Part shown: in pieces, positions 32,439-42,718 of the stretch
Layout: every line of letters begins with the position of its first letter
Position numbering within the stretch: position 1 is the stretch's first letter
From: an uncultured Clostridiaceae bacterium
Lineage (GTDB): Bacteria; Bacillota; Clostridia; TANB77; CAG-508
Direction of reading: 5' to 3'
Assembly: GCA_949927585.1 (NCBI GenBank)
Contig: CATLFA010000001.1
Span: 62,001 to 126,000, forward strand
DNA: 64,000 nt
Program-made: the position numbers and the translations under genes
Notes under the pieces: model-generated
What the model was told of the DNA's origin: nothing
The model's input: only the letters and a program-made list of their open reading frames with translations
The model's database searches: none

Positions 32439-33476
32439 TTATAAATAGTTTAATGGATTAACAAAACATCCATTAATTTGTATCTCAAAATGTAAATGGT
32501 TTCCTGTTGAATTACCAGTTGTTCCTACATAACCAATTGTTTGACCTTTTTCTACTCTTTGTCCTTGTGAACAAGCATATCCACTACAATGACCATATCT
32601 TGATACAGTTCCATCATCGTGTTTTACTATTATGAATTTACCATAACCCCCAGACCATCCTACAAAAGTTACTGTTCCACTTTTCCAAGCATATATTGGA
32701 GTTCCTGCTGGAGCAGCGAAGTCTACACCAGTATGGTTTCCACTCCCACGTTTCCCATAATAAGAACTAATATATGTATAACTTGCCATAGGGGCTCCAC
32801 CTGAATAATTTTTATTTACTCTGTAAGTTCCACCCCTTGATGTCACTTTTGTTCTTTGTCTTTTTAATTCTTCTTGTCTCCTTATTTCTGCATCATTTTT
32901 TTCTTTCTGCTCTTTTACACTATTTAATTTATTATCTAATATATCTTGTTTAGTTATTACTCTATAATCTTGAGTATCTCCATTACAAGTATATTCTTGT
33001 GTTATGTACTCATTCAAAGATTTTACAAATTCATCACATTCTGTTTGACTTTTAAAATAATATATTGTTTCATCATTTTTAATTTCTAATTTTGTACACA
33101 ATACAGAAACATCTAAATGTTTGATGATTGTACTTTTTATCTCCTCTTCGTTTATTGTTGATTTAGGGATTATAGCTATATTTTCTATAAATGCTTTATT
33201 CAACGAAGATGTTACTATATAATAACCATCATCATTTAGTTGTTCTAGGTACTCATTAATTGTTTTATCTAAAAAATTTTCTTCTTTTGTCGCCCCAATA
33301 TAAACGGTTTGACTATTATTTATCTCATAATATTTATACCCTAAACCGAAATCTCTTAAAATAAAAATACCTAAACTTGTTAAAATTGTTACTATAATCA
33401 TTATACATATTAATAATTTTCTTAAATTTTCTCCCATCCTCTCTTTACGAGAGACGGGTAAGTTTTCTGTTTTCAT
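32439..33476 (-). CDS. Membrane-anchored M23 peptidase
   Basis: 345 residues. Short cytoplasmic start, one membrane segment (about 22-40), an extracytoplasmic helical region, a G5-like stretch near T-V-T-S-R-G-G-T-Y-R-V, then an M23 domain with zinc ligands in N-H-T-G-V-D and H-L-H-F-E, and Y-G-H. All catalytic positions are present. It cuts peptidoglycan cross-links. A consensus promoter lies just upstream, so it may be expressed apart from the structural genes. Possible roles are lysis, wall remodelling of a lysogen, or exclusion. Confidence 0.92.
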   Translation of the reverse strand: MKTENLPVSRKERMGENLRKLLICIMIIVTILTSLGIFILRDFGLGYKYYEINNSQTVYIGATKEENFLDKTINEYLEQLNDDGYYIVTSSLNKAFIENIAIIPKSTINEEEIKSTIIKHLDVSVLCTKLEIKNDETIYYFKSQTECDEFVKSLNEYITQEYTCNGDTQDYRVITKQDILDNKLNSVKEQKEKNDAEIRRQEELKRQRTKVTSRGGTYRVNKNYSGGAPMASYTYISSYYGKRGSGNHTGVDFAAPAGTPIYAWKSGTVTFVGWSGGYGKFIIVKHDDGTVSRYGHCSGYACSQGQRVEKGQTIGYVGTTGNSTGNHLHFEIQINGCFVNPLNYL

Positions 33477-33543
33477 TTTATTTCCTTTCTTAGATATACA
33501 AATATTTTAGATGCGCTTTGTACATCTTATATATAATTATACA

Positions 33544-33572
33544 ATTATATATAAGAAAATTAAAATTGTCAA
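33544..33572 (-). promoter_or_regulatory. Consensus SigA-type promoter before the M23 gene
   Basis: On the - strand TTGACA (33572-33567), 17 bases, TATAAT (33549-33544). Both hexamers are perfect. It is 68 bases before the M23 start and should drive the M23, nuclease-like, recombinase and GAF-like genes. It is the strongest promoter I can see in the window. Confidence 0.88.
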
Positions 33573-33573
33573 A

Positions 33574-35068
33574 TTAATTTGCTGGTGGAGTATATTGGTC
33601 AATATTTCTCATTACTCCTCCAACTTTGACTTTAATATAATTAATTTTTTTCATCTGTCCGCCTACTTTTACATAAGCTCTAAGATGTTTTATAGTACTA
33701 TTTACTTTACCTACACTCATACCATCTGTGTAGATAGTTATTGCTGGGAAATTACCCCAACTAGAATACTTTCCATAAGAATTCTTAGCTCTTACTTGAA
33801 CAATAACTTGTTGCCCATCTATGGCTTGCGGTGTAAAGCTATATGTCCTCGTACCAGTTCCTATTGTTGTTGAAACTGTTGTATAACTTGACCCATTGTT
33901 GGCTGTATATCTTATTTCATATCCAGACAATGAACCGCTGCCTGCTGTAGATGCTCCCCAAGTACACGTTATTCTTGTATTTGGCTTCATTCTACTTGTG
34001 GAAACATTTCTGCTTCCGAGGAGTTGATGGTAAATTTATTTTTACACTTAATGTTTTTGTGTTCCAATCAGAATATCCATAATGTCCATCAAAAACTCTT
34101 ACTCTATACTGAATCTGACAAGAATCGCTACTACTATTTGTAATAGACTTAGGAGTTCCTTGTGATATACTTGTACTTCCAGTATTAGATATTCTAGTCC
34201 ATCCTCCCCACGAAGAGCCATTATAAACTCTTCTCTCTATTTGATATTGGTATATTCCTTCACTTCCAGCTTTTGCTCCACTCCAATTTATATTGAATGC
34301 AGTATCTATTTCTTGAGAAGAAGGAACATTAAATGTTGTTGGTGCACTAGGTTTTGAATATATGTGAAAGCTTCCTCCCCAATATGTATGACCCCACCAA
34401 GTTCCATCTGTTGTTGCCATTCCAACTCTTACTTTTACTGTTTCTCCACCTTTTAAACTTAGACCTGATAAAGAAACATCACTTGCACTACCACTTAAAT
34501 TATTTCCTGCGACTAATTTTGGATTGTTAGCACTTTTCCAGTTATCTTTTGTTACATCTATTGAATATTGGCTAATTGTAAATGTTCCACGTGTTGCACC
34601 GCTCCAGCTAACATCAAATGTTGCAGAATCCTTGTCTAACCACCAACTATTATTTGAACCACCACTACATACGACTGAGTTTGGTAATGTAGGATTAACA
34701 ACTGGTGGCTTTATGTTATCTATAGTCCAATTTCCACCTGCTGCTGCGTTATCGGTTCCATAAGTATAGATATCTCCGTGTATCTCAACAGAGAAATTAC
34801 TTCCTCCACTAACAGTTAAACTTCCACTTGCGAAAACTGAATCCTTATAACATTTTGTTTTCCCACCACCAGCATTAAATCTTTCTACACCATTTATAAT
34901 TACTCTAACATTTTTAGTATAATACCAAGTTGCACTACCTGAACGGGCTATTAAATTCCAATTAACTGTTCCTGTACCACTGCTAGTATCTCTACTAGCT
35001 AATGACCAATTAAATTCAAAATACCTTCCACCATATCCACCAGTATTAATCTGACCACTACTTGCCAT
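33574..35068 (-). CDS. Fibronectin-type tail fibre, read through a +1 shift
   Basis: 497 residues once recoded. Three beta-sandwich domains that resemble fibronectin type III, with W-S-G-A at equivalent points and Q-Y-S-I-D / Q-Y-Q-I-E strands. The third domain is split by the frame break: T-P then CGG at 34018-34016. Resuming on GGA gives T-P-G-S-R-N-V-S-T, and the strand pattern C-T-W-G-A...G-Y-E-I-R-Y follows as in the first two. The C-terminus has a K-V-G-G-x-x-K-x-I repeat. Without the shift the third domain is lost. Confidence 0.9.
34015..34018 (-). other. CGGA recoding site 7 (FN3 fibre), P-site CCT
   Basis: act-cct-CGG-aag; the third fibronectin-like domain needs the GGA frame. Confidence 0.92.
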
Positions 35069-35081
35069 ATTTTACTCCTCC

Positions 35082-36309
35082 TTAATATACCAGATAAACT
35101 GTTCCATTAGAAACCTTACTTTTATCTAATACATCATATGATGCTTGTGAAATAATTCTAATATCTTGAATTGAATCATCTCCACTAGAAATTAAATTTG
35201 CAATACCAGTTAAATCAGTTAACTTTGTAGGAACTGTTATATTAGCTGTTACGTTTGTACTTCCATCAAATGTTTTTACTGTTGTCCCATTCTTTTGAAT
35301 TGTTAAAGTATGTGAAAGTCTATCTGCTGAATCGGCATTCGCAACTCTACCAGAACCTGTTACAAAACCAGAATTGTTTATTAAATCTGAAGTTTTTGTT
35401 GGAATAGATAAATCTATATTATTATCAACTTTAGCAACTTTATTTCCATTAACACTTAATGTTAAATAATCTTTTCCAATAATTATATATTCTAAATTTC
35501 TTTCTTTACCAATATCCCAATCTATAAATTGGATAATATCACTTTCCTCACCTTTTGTACCTATCTCATTAAATTCCGTACCAAGACAAAGTAATATATC
35601 ATCTATAAAAACTTGTAGTTTGTTCTCTCCTACAACATATTTATGTTGTAACTTATAATTTGTATTTTTAGGAATAGTTGCCGCTCTTGTATTTGCAGGA
35701 GAGGTGAATCTTATTACATTAACAGGTAAATCGAAATTCTTACTAGAACTTTCTATTAGCATTCTTGTATTCATAGTATCTAAGTACATATTAGCTTTTG
35801 TAGTTACATATAATGTTCCGTGGGATTAATCCTTTATGATTTTGTAAATATTCTTCTGTTGTAAATACACTATGAAAAGGCATTTGAGTTTCTGCTTCAG
35901 CACTTGGGTCATATTTTTCATAACTAATATTTAATGCTTTATTTGTAAATACATTTGGCGATGCAAAATTCCCTGTTGATGTAAAATTTAATACTGCATT
36001 TGTAGCAGCAGCTGTATCCTCAAATGTTAATACTCCATTGATACTATGTTCTGCTGTACCATTCCAACTTTCATTTGTTGATTTAATTCTTTGTGTGTCT
36101 TCTCCAATTTTTGTTCCACCATTTACAATTATATCTATGTATGTAGCTTTAGCAATAGAATTATTAGATGCTTTTAATCTCATTTGAACTGTCCAATCTA
36201 TTCTGACTTCTTTAAAATTTCTACTTACCCTAGCATTACATTTCGCTTGTATTGTACTTTGTAAAGTATCAAACCAACCAGTTGTAAAATCCTTCATCTT
36301 TGTTTTCAC
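35082..36309 (-). CDS. Tail-fibre protein, read through a +1 shift (408 aa)
   Basis: Opens with a beta-rich domain of about 160 residues (W-F-D-T-L-Q-S, V-R-I-D-W-T-V-Q-M) and breaks after G-L-I-P with CGG at 35820-35818. Resuming on GGA gives G-T-L-Y-V-T-T-K-A-N-M-Y-L-D. The second part has G-L-I-P-G-T-L-Y-V then a carbohydrate-binding-like sandwich and a G-S-G-R-V-A-N-A-D-S linker typical of phage fibres. The short form would lack the C-terminal tip. Family unknown. Confidence 0.87.
35817..35820 (-). other. CGGA recoding site 8 (fibre), P-site CCA
   Basis: atc-cca-CGG-aac; the zero frame ends 7 codons after CGG, while GGA opens the remaining 245 residues. Confidence 0.92.
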
Positions 36310-36333
36310 TCTCCCTTTATTTTAAATTATTTA

Positions 36334-38148
36334 TTATTTATATCCTAATACTCTTGTGATACAAATATTTTGATAGTTTGCCACAGTGAAACTTCCAGAA
36401 GCAAATAACGTTCCTACTTGTTGGGCTTTTGCTACACTAATACTTGTTCCACTTATTTTATATTCTTTTGTTGATACAAACATTCTTGCATCTCCACCTT
36501 CAATAGATTGTATTCTAAATCCTTTATTATTTGGATTGAAAATTGTAGTTGGGCAATGTGCTTGTGTTTTATTATCTGAGTTTATGGTATATACTTCTAT
36601 CCTTGCAAAATTTGCAGCTGTTTCATTTAATGTTATATTTCCTGATGCTCCATTAGCATTGTCGTATAATATTTTAGGCTTTGCTTGAATTTCTCCTTGG
36701 GAACAATATTTTAAATTCGAGTTATTACCTGTATTGTATGCTCCATTCCACCAAGACAACGTACCTAGTGTTGCTAGATATCCTTGGTTTGTATTATATC
36801 TACTACTACATACAGCTGTAGGCATATCCCTTAGAGTATGTTCTAATTTTCCACTTTTGATGACAGGTATCCAAGTATCTGTTGTATTTAATGTATCAGC
36901 TGATACTGAACCACACCACTTTCCATATCCTTCATTTACATATAATTTATTCCAAGTATTAGCTTCTGTCCCTAATTGTCCTATTTTTGTTGTCATTGGG
37001 CATAAGTTTCCGTATTCAGAATAATACATTCCAATCCTATTTCCTATGCTATTACATTGGCTATAGAAATTAATTTTTCCATCTGCTGCTAAATGTAAAT
37101 CTTCTGTAGTTGCACCTATTAAACTTTCAAAAGCCTTTGCACTTTCTCCAGCCCCTACAATAGTAGCTCCACCAGCACCAACGGATATTCCTAATCCATT
37201 ACCATCTCCACCATATACTTTTAAAGGAGTATCTGTTTTACCATACATATTGTATGACAAGTTTCCTGTTAATGTATCTCCTGCTTTATTAACTGCATTA
37301 ATCGCCGAACGAAAATTAGCATTATCGGAAATATTATATGTGAGATTTCCACTTTTATCCATTACTATACGAATACCTTTTTGTGCTATGTAATCATCTA
37401 CATTAGATGAAGTAGTCGCATAATTTCTAACATACCAAAATCCTTCAACATTTCCATTAGGTCTAATAACCATTTCGTTTCTTCCCATTATTCTGGAATT
37501 TTTATCAATAAATGAGTTATTAGAAGGATATATAACTTCAGTTAGACCATTATCTGCAAGTGTTAAATCTGCTTTATTACTTTTATTTATAATTTCATTT
37601 TCTACTCTGATAGTAGAGCTATACAGATTTGTAAAGTGTGCAGATGCCCAACGGTAAGAGCTGTTTCCTATACTTCCTATGTTATCAGTTGGAGTAAATT
37701 GTTTTATAGGTAATAATTCTTGACTGCTATTCAGTATCATTCCTATAATATTATTTAAAGTGCCTCCTGTAGTTACTCCTCTGCCACCACCACTATTAAA
37801 ATATATATCTTTGTCAGCTATCATATGTATTGATTCCCAAGTATCTTCAATATCTTGATTGGTTTCTGTATCTGTCATTTGAAAAAAAATATCCATATTA
37901 TTATTTACACATTCTCCAGCACTAATAATTGTTTTTTCATTTCCTCCTAAAAAAACATTTGCTCCAACAAAATTTGAATCTCTATATTGCAATTTCCCTT
38001 GTAATATAGGATATAGATAACCATCTGGTCTCTTTGCTTTAATAAAAAACATATCATTTGTTTTATCACTCATATCGAATATTATATGAGGATTGTTATT
38101 TTTTAAAATTACATTACCATCAAATATTGAACTTTTAAATTTTCCCAT
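36334..38148 (-). CDS. Large tail fibre with MGKFKSSIFDGN docking start (604 aa)
   Basis: Beta-helical fibre body. R-V-M-G-R-N-E-M and F-W-Y-V-R-N-Y-A are shared with the 185-residue protein at 44481-45038, so the two have a common tip or collar segment. Several G-x-x-x-N-N strands occur. No frame break. Likely receptor-binding or shaft component. Good start with AAAATT before ATG; ribosome site weak. Confidence 0.65.
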   Translation of the reverse strand: MGKFKSSIFDGNVILKNNNPHIIFDMSDKTNDMFFIKAKRPDGYLYPILQGKLQYRDSNFVGANVFLGGNEKTIISAGECVNNNMDIFFQMTDTETNQDIEDTWESIHMIADKDIYFNSGGGRGVTTGGTLNNIIGMILNSSQELLPIKQFTPTDNIGSIGNSSYRWASAHFTNLYSSTIRVENEIINKSNKADLTLADNGLTEVIYPSNNSFIDKNSRIMGRNEMVIRPNGNVEGFWYVRNYATTSSNVDDYIAQKGIRIVMDKSGNLTYNISDNANFRSAINAVNKAGDTLTGNLSYNMYGKTDTPLKVYGGDGNGLGISVGAGGATIVGAGESAKAFESLIGATTEDLHLAADGKINFYSQCNSIGNRIGMYYSEYGNLCPMTTKIGQLGTEANTWNKLYVNEGYGKWCGSVSADTLNTTDTWIPVIKSGKLEHTLRDMPTAVCSSRYNTNQGYLATLGTLSWWNGAYNTGNNSNLKYCSQGEIQAKPKILYDNANGASGNITLNETAANFARIEVYTINSDNKTQAHCPTTIFNPNNKGFRIQSIEGGDARMFVSTKEYKISGTSISVAKAQQVGTLFASGSFTVANYQNICITRVLGYK

Positions 38149-38174
38149 AATTTTTATTTACGAGCTAATAATTA

Positions 38175-38595
38175 TTAAGTATTTATTCCTACTCCGTTAA
38201 CATTAATCCTATACCATCCACCATAGCTATTTACATTTGGTCTATAAAATACATTTCCATCTGTTAACATATATATTTGCCAATTCCAATTTGATAAATC
38301 AGAAGCTTGCCATCTATATGGTCTTGAATTAATAACTATTAATACTCCACTATAATTAGTTCCTGCTATCTGTGGAGAATTTACCCATTTTTCACTTACC
38401 CAATAAATTCCGTGGAAAAGTATAATTATTAAAATTTTTGTCTGATGTATAAAATACATTATCATAGTGAAATGTTAAAGAAGGTAGTATGCTTGTTAGT
38501 GTTGAATAACTCCCAGTTGAAAAGATAGGCTTTCTACAAGCAATTCCATCTGTACTTAAATAATTATTGTTTTTAAATTTAAAACTCTTACTCAT
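38175..38595 (-). CDS. Small receptor-binding protein of the KSxKFKN family, read through a +1 shift
   Basis: 139 residues once recoded. The leader MSKSFKFKNNNYL is shared by nine sister genes (38-45 kb). The unique body breaks after Y-T-F-P with CGG at 38412-38410. Resuming on GGA gives F-P-G-I-Y-W-V-S-E-K-W. The zero frame ends after L-L-G-K. The joined protein matches the 125-190 residue size of its sisters, whereas either piece alone is too short. Confidence 0.88.
38409..38412 (-). other. CGGA recoding site 9 (KSxKFKN protein), P-site CCA
   Basis: ttt-cca-CGG-aat; resumes as GGA-ATT-TAT-TGG (G-I-Y-W). Confidence 0.92.
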
Positions 38596-38616
38596 TTTTC
38601 ATTTATATGTTAAAGA

Positions 38617-39015
38617 TTATGTAATATTTAATTTAGTTATTGTAGTAGTATGATATATTGATGGATAATCTATTTGTAATGTTATACCATTTGTTAATGT
38701 TGCAGTGAATCCAGAATCTGCATATATTTGTCTAACTTTACCAGTATTAGATGCTGTTTGACCACAGAAGACAATCCAAATTGCGTGGCTATAAATATTT
38801 GAATTTCCAACATTACTAGATGTCACTAAGTATGTTCCAAATCCACTTAATGTATATGTTTTTTGTGTTTTCTGGTCATAATCATAAGCCTGTTGTTTTC
38901 TAAATATCCAATTCATAATTGATTTTAAATCATATATATGGTTTTCTGTTGTTTTAAATACTATACTACTACTATCTAAATAAATATTGCTTTTAAATTT
39001 AATTGATTTACTCAA
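38617..39015 (-). CDS. KSxKFKN-family receptor-binding protein (132 aa)
   Basis: TTG start at 39015, preceded by AGGGGTGAT; in one frame of leader unit A the stop overlaps this TTG. N-terminal docking module MSKSIKFKSNIYLDSSS; the C-terminal 110 residues form a unique beta-rich domain with F-G-T-Y-L-V-T. Expression is probably controlled by the poly-G leader upstream. Confidence 0.65.
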   Translation of the reverse strand: MSKSIKFKSNIYLDSSSIVFKTTENHIYDLKSIMNWIFRKQQAYDYDQKTQKTYTLSGFGTYLVTSSNVGNSNIYSHAIWIVFCGQTASNTGKVRQIYADSGFTATLTNGITLQIDYPSIYHTTTITKLNIT

Positions 39016-39034
39016 TTAAATCACCCCTAACATA

Positions 39035-39179
39035 TTGAACCTCCTTTCTTGGAGATTCAAAGCAGAAAAAAGAAGAGAGATTAAACTGCCCTTCTCCTTT
39101 CTGCAAAAATATTGGAAATATGGTTGTACCATACCCCCCCCCCAGATATAGGGATTATTGTTTGTAATGGTTTATTCAT
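39035..39179 (-). promoter_or_regulatory. Poly-G leader unit A with two Shine-Dalgarno hairpins
   Basis: ATG 39179 opens 12 codons, then a run of 10 G (39143-39134). With 9 G the frame runs on and ends overlapping the TTG of the next gene (…R-G-D-L-I-E); with 10 G, as here, it stops early at G-G-G-V-W-Y…R-R-R-A-V. Stem 39062-39104 (14 bp with G-U pairs) and stem 39035-39060 (10 bp) each hold an AGGAG. Reading the ON frame would melt both. Mechanism is inferred from layout. Confidence 0.7.
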
Positions 39180-39228
39180 ATTCTACAAACTTATTATTTA
39201 CTAAGAACTGATTTTTATTTTATATTTA

Positions 39229-39978
39229 TTATGCAGTACGTTTCCATACATAAACAGTTATATATGGAGGCATATTTGTATGTGATTTTCCACCTCCAGC
39301 ATTAGCAGTATTACCACTAGCTGCGCCACTATTAAAAGCTGTGCTATTTGCAGTATTTCCTGATGCTTTTCCACTATTAAAAGCCGTACTATTTGCCGTA
39401 TTACCACTAGCTGCGCCACTATTTGTTGACGTTGTAGATATTGTATGACTATGTCCTTGCCCTCTATCATTTTTGCCATATCCATTTTCATAGTTTCCCC
39501 ATCCACTTAAACCACTTGCCCAATTATGGTTTCCTGCACTATTGGTTCTTTCCTCCCTTACAACTGCGGATACTGGTAAATGTTGTGCCGTAATCGCAAA
39601 TGAACCAGTATTAGCATTTGATTTTGCATAAGTGTGTGTATGACTATTTAAACCGTGGGCGTGCGCTCCTACACTATGCACGTGTTCATTTAATCCGTGA
39701 CTGTGTGCTCCTACACTATGTGTATGGCTATTTAAACCGTGTGCGTGTGCTGGTATTTGGTCTGTTGTTAATGTTACAGATGCACTACCTCCTGTGGTAT
39801 TCTCTTTATATGTATCTCCGACTGCTAATAAGAATTTATCTTTTAATCTTTCCCAAGTACCACCAAAATAAGTACTTGGATTTATATTAGTTATGTTCAT
39901 ATAAATACTTCCTACTGGAAAGTATGGATGTACATAATATTTTTCAGTTCCTTTTTTTAATTGTATTGATTTACTCAT
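39229..39978 (-). CDS. Tail-collar fibre with histidine-rich repeats (249 aa)
   Basis: Begins MSKSIQLKKGTEKYY, the docking leader fused to a tail-collar-type domain (Y-F-G-G-T-W-E-R, as in phage collar/microcystin-type fibres). Then H-T-H-S-V-G-A-H-A-H repeats that likely bind iron along a trimer axis, and G-N-T-A-N-S-T-A-F-N-S-G near-identical repeats. It ends in H-T-N-M-P-P-Y-I-T-V-Y-V-W-K-R, shared with 40012-40638 and 45069-45885. The collar set may be three alternative tips. Confidence 0.8.
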   Translation of the reverse strand: MSKSIQLKKGTEKYYVHPYFPVGSIYMNITNINPSTYFGGTWERLKDKFLLAVGDTYKENTTGGSASVTLTTDQIPAHAHGLNSHTHSVGAHSHGLNEHVHSVGAHAHGLNSHTHTYAKSNANTGSFAITAQHLPVSAVVREERTNSAGNHNWASGLSGWGNYENGYGKNDRGQGHSHTISTTSTNSGAASGNTANSTAFNSGKASGNTANSTAFNSGAASGNTANAGGGKSHTNMPPYITVYVWKRTA

Positions 39979-40011
39979 CTTTATTATTTTAGAGTACGAT
40001 ATTATTTTAAT

Positions 40012-40638
40012 CTATTTTGTCCTCTTCCAAGCATATATAGCTAGAAAAGGAGGCATATTTGTATGTGACTTACTACCACCAGAATTTGCCGTATTTCCAG
40101 ATGCCCCTCCAGTATTTTGATTGCTCCTTCCTATTCCGTGAGTGTGTCCCTGTCCTCCTCCTGCACTTGCTATACCTCCAAAATTATCTGCACTTGCACT
40201 TGTTCCATCTCCATTTACAGCAATATTTGAAAATGCCCTAGCATTATTAACTGGTTCTCCATATGTAGTACCAGCAAAGTTCCTCCAAGAAATTATTGTA
40301 TGTTTATGACTAGGAATTTCATTTATAGTTAAAGTATGACTATTTGTATTATCATTACTTCTACTATAACTGTGTGTATGACTATTCAATCCGTGAGCGT
40401 GTGCTGGTATTTGGTCTACTGTTAATGTTACATTTTCACTTCCACCTGTTTTACCTGCTTTATATGCTTCGACACTATCATTAGCACATAATAAAAATTT
40501 ACCTTGAATCCTTTCCCAAGTTCCTCCAAAATAAGTTGATGGATTAACATTGGATGTACTTAAATAAATATATCCTATTGGAAAGTAAGGATATGGATAA
40601 TAATATTCTGTGCCTTTCTTAAATTTTATAGATTTCAA
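40012..40638 (-). CDS. Tail-collar fibre (208 aa)
   Basis: TTG start at 40638, inside the reach of leader unit B. MKSIKFKKGTEYYY leader, then Y-F-G-G-T-W-E-R-I collar domain, one H-G-L-N-S-H-T-H-S-Y repeat, and the H-T-N-M-P-P-F end. Closely related to 39229-39978 but with a different middle. The ribosome site AAAGGAGGTACT is trapped in a perfect 8-bp hairpin (40649-40670). Confidence 0.8.
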   Translation of the reverse strand: MKSIKFKKGTEYYYPYPYFPIGYIYLSTSNVNPSTYFGGTWERIQGKFLLCANDSVEAYKAGKTGGSENVTLTVDQIPAHAHGLNSHTHSYSRSNDNTNSHTLTINEIPSHKHTIISWRNFAGTTYGEPVNNARAFSNIAVNGDGTSASADNFGGIASAGGGQGHTHGIGRSNQNTGGASGNTANSGGSKSHTNMPPFLAIYAWKRTK

Positions 40639-40648
40639 ATAATATCAC

Positions 40649-40828
40649 GAGGTACTCTATATAGTACCTCCTTTGCTCCAAAATACGAAAGAAGGAAACC
40701 TATTAATAAATAATAAGTCTTCCTCCTTTCGATATAATTTTTGAGGTCTTGCAGCCCCTTCCCCCCCCCCCAAGTATAGACACTTTTGTATCCATAGAAG
40801 GAGTATTTATTTTATTTTGAATATTCAT
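40649..40828 (-). promoter_or_regulatory. Poly-G leader unit B with two Shine-Dalgarno hairpins
   Basis: ATG 40828, 19 codons ending V-S-I-L, then 11 G (40771-40761). With 9 or 12 G the frame extends 40-plus codons with a hydrophobic stretch and ends in a TGA that overlaps the downstream TTG. With 11 G it stops after about 40 codons. Stem 40686-40731 (12 bp, one G-U) and stem 40649-40670 (8 bp, perfect) both hold AGGAGG. Layout strongly suggests translational coupling. Confidence 0.72.
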
Positions 40829-40877
40829 AATATGATATTCAATACTCTTTAATTTATTTGTTTATTTATTTAAAATA

Positions 40878-41555
40878 TTATTTCTCTTTCATTAAATATG
40901 TTACATTAAATATATACACATTTCCTACAGCTCCAGTATTTGTAATTGTATTTTCTACTTCTAAAGTCCCAGAATTATTAAAAAATGCAATTCCATCTAT
41001 AGTATATCCACCTGTAGAATAAGGTACTCTCATTGTATGGCTTAGTTTTGCTCTATATTTATTTTTTATTACTCCAACACTCTGTGCTGTATTCTTTTTT
41101 GGAACGTTATTGAAAACTAATCTTTGAATATTTATCATATTTCCTATTTTATAAATATATGCAGATTCTATATTGAAATTTGTAGAAGTGAAAAAATCAG
41201 ATGGATTTATTAATTCATATGTTTCTTCCATTATTTTATTTCCTGTCTTAAAATTGTATATTCCTCCATTACTACAAACATCTAATCTTCCTACAATTTG
41301 ACCATCATTATTATTGTCAACTAATTCTAATGCAACACTACTAAGATATTCTGTTGTCCCAAATCCTAATTCTGGATTACCATTTCCTAATTTTGCAGTA
41401 TAAACCTTGTTATTATGTTCATTTTTCCTCTTTCCAGATATGATTATAAAATCTGTATTATATGCAATATTATTTAATGTTGTATTTTCTCTTTTAATCC
41501 AAATACTACTTGTATCTAAATAAACATTATTCTTAAACTTAATTGATTTTGCCAT
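40878..41555 (-). CDS. KSxKFKN-family receptor-binding protein (225 aa)
   Basis: Start at 41555 (MAKSIKFKNN) chosen to match sister proteins; a TTG at 41570 would add five residues. Docking leader, then a beta-rich body with F-G-T-T-E-Y-L-S and S-H-T-M-R-V-P-Y-S-T-G-G-Y. The longest simple member. Third gene of its group, after 42699 and 42132. Confidence 0.65.
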   Translation of the reverse strand: MAKSIKFKNNVYLDTSSIWIKRENTTLNNIAYNTDFIIISGKRKNEHNNKVYTAKLGNGNPELGFGTTEYLSSVALELVDNNNDGQIVGRLDVCSNGGIYNFKTGNKIMEETYELINPSDFFTSTNFNIESAYIYKIGNMINIQRLVFNNVPKKNTAQSVGVIKNKYRAKLSHTMRVPYSTGGYTIDGIAFFNNSGTLEVENTITNTGAVGNVYIFNVTYLMKEK

Positions 41556-41640
41556 AATATTTACAGCCAATGATATTTATTTATATATCTAATAACATCA
41601 TTATTATAATATTTTTTATAACCGTTCTAACTAAATATTT

Positions 41641-42132
41641 TTAATATACTGCTTGAATTACAATAGCCTTCTGATTTCTCAATGTAGTTTTAATGAGCAC
41701 TCTACCACTTGAATATATCATACATAATGCTGGATTCATTCCACTACTATATAACCATTCAGGATAATCATAATTTTGAGTAGTATAACAACCAATTAAT
41801 GGCATTCCATTTCCTTTTGTTTTTGCATATTTTGTAGGTATTATACAGCAAGGAGTACTATCATTGTCTATAATACTTGGTAATCCAGTTTTCGTTCTTA
41901 ATATTATTGATAGGAATGTCATATTACCTATTTGTTTTGCATATGCACTAAATATCTCTATATCGTCCACCAAAATAGTTGATGTTAAATTTTTATATAT
42001 CTTCAATGGTTGTACTTCATTTTTTATATTTATATAATCTTGTGTTAAATACTTGTCTAATGTCATATGGTTATATACTACACTACTACTATCTAAATAA
42101 ATATCATTTTTAAATTTAAAACTTTTCGCCAT
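41641..42132 (-). CDS. KSxKFKN-family receptor-binding protein (163 aa)
   Basis: MAKSFKFKNDIYLDSSSVVY leader, then a unique domain with S-A-Y-A-K-Q-I-G-N-M and G-R-V-L-I-K. No frame break. ATG start; leader similarity decides it. Middle gene of the 42699-40878 trio. Confidence 0.65.
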   Translation of the reverse strand: MAKSFKFKNDIYLDSSSVVYNHMTLDKYLTQDYINIKNEVQPLKIYKNLTSTILVDDIEIFSAYAKQIGNMTFLSIILRTKTGLPSIIDNDSTPCCIIPTKYAKTKGNGMPLIGCYTTQNYDYPEWLYSSGMNPALCMIYSSGRVLIKTTLRNQKAIVIQAVY

Positions 42133-42156
42133 AGTTTTTTAATTAGGTATTAATGT

Positions 42157-42699
42157 TTATATCAATTTTTTAACATATACTGCTGTTCCGCTTGGAAGAG
42201 TAGTTCCAATAGGAACACAACTTGTAGTAACTTTACCAAAATTATCTTCTGGTCGTAATTTTGTTATTGATAATATGTTTATTGCTGGAGAGTTAGAACC
42301 TTCCATTTTATAAAAAACTTGAACCTGATTAGTATTTGTTACAACTGCAACTAATTTAGTTGTAATATCAACATAACCTGCTAAATTTTGAAAAAAATTA
42401 ATACAATTAAATGAATCTATTCGTAATTTATCATTAGTTGTTGCTTTATGAACAAATAGATTAACTAGATTTGATGTATTATTATTTTGAGTATCTGTTA
42501 ACATAAATAATACATTACATTGCTTATGAATAGCGCTAAAATCTAATGTAAATAATCTACACCAACTACCGATTACTGTATCTTCTCTAACTTTCCCATA
42601 TTTATAATTATCTATAATATCTTGTAAATTTTCTCTTCTATATGTTACCGAACTACTATCTAAATAAACATTGTTCTTAAATTTAATCGACTTACTCAA
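42157..42699 (-). CDS. KSxKFKN-family receptor-binding protein (180 aa)
   Basis: TTG start at 42699 with AGGTGGTGAT upstream, overlapping one possible end of leader unit C/D. MSKSIKFKNNVYLDSSSV leader and a body with I-G-S-W-C-R-L-F-T-L. First gene of its trio, so the leader's control would fall on it first. Confidence 0.65.
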   Translation of the reverse strand: MSKSIKFKNNVYLDSSSVTYRRENLQDIIDNYKYGKVREDTVIGSWCRLFTLDFSAIHKQCNVLFMLTDTQNNNTSNLVNLFVHKATTNDKLRIDSFNCINFFQNLAGYVDITTKLVAVVTNTNQVQVFYKMEGSNSPAINILSITKLRPEDNFGKVTTSCVPIGTTLPSGTAVYVKKLI

Positions 42700-42718
42700 T
42701 TAAATCACCACCTAATTT

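Noticed and set aside
39229..39978. CRISPR or satellite repeats in the fibre genes
   Set aside because: The repeats are coding, in frame and degenerate at protein level.
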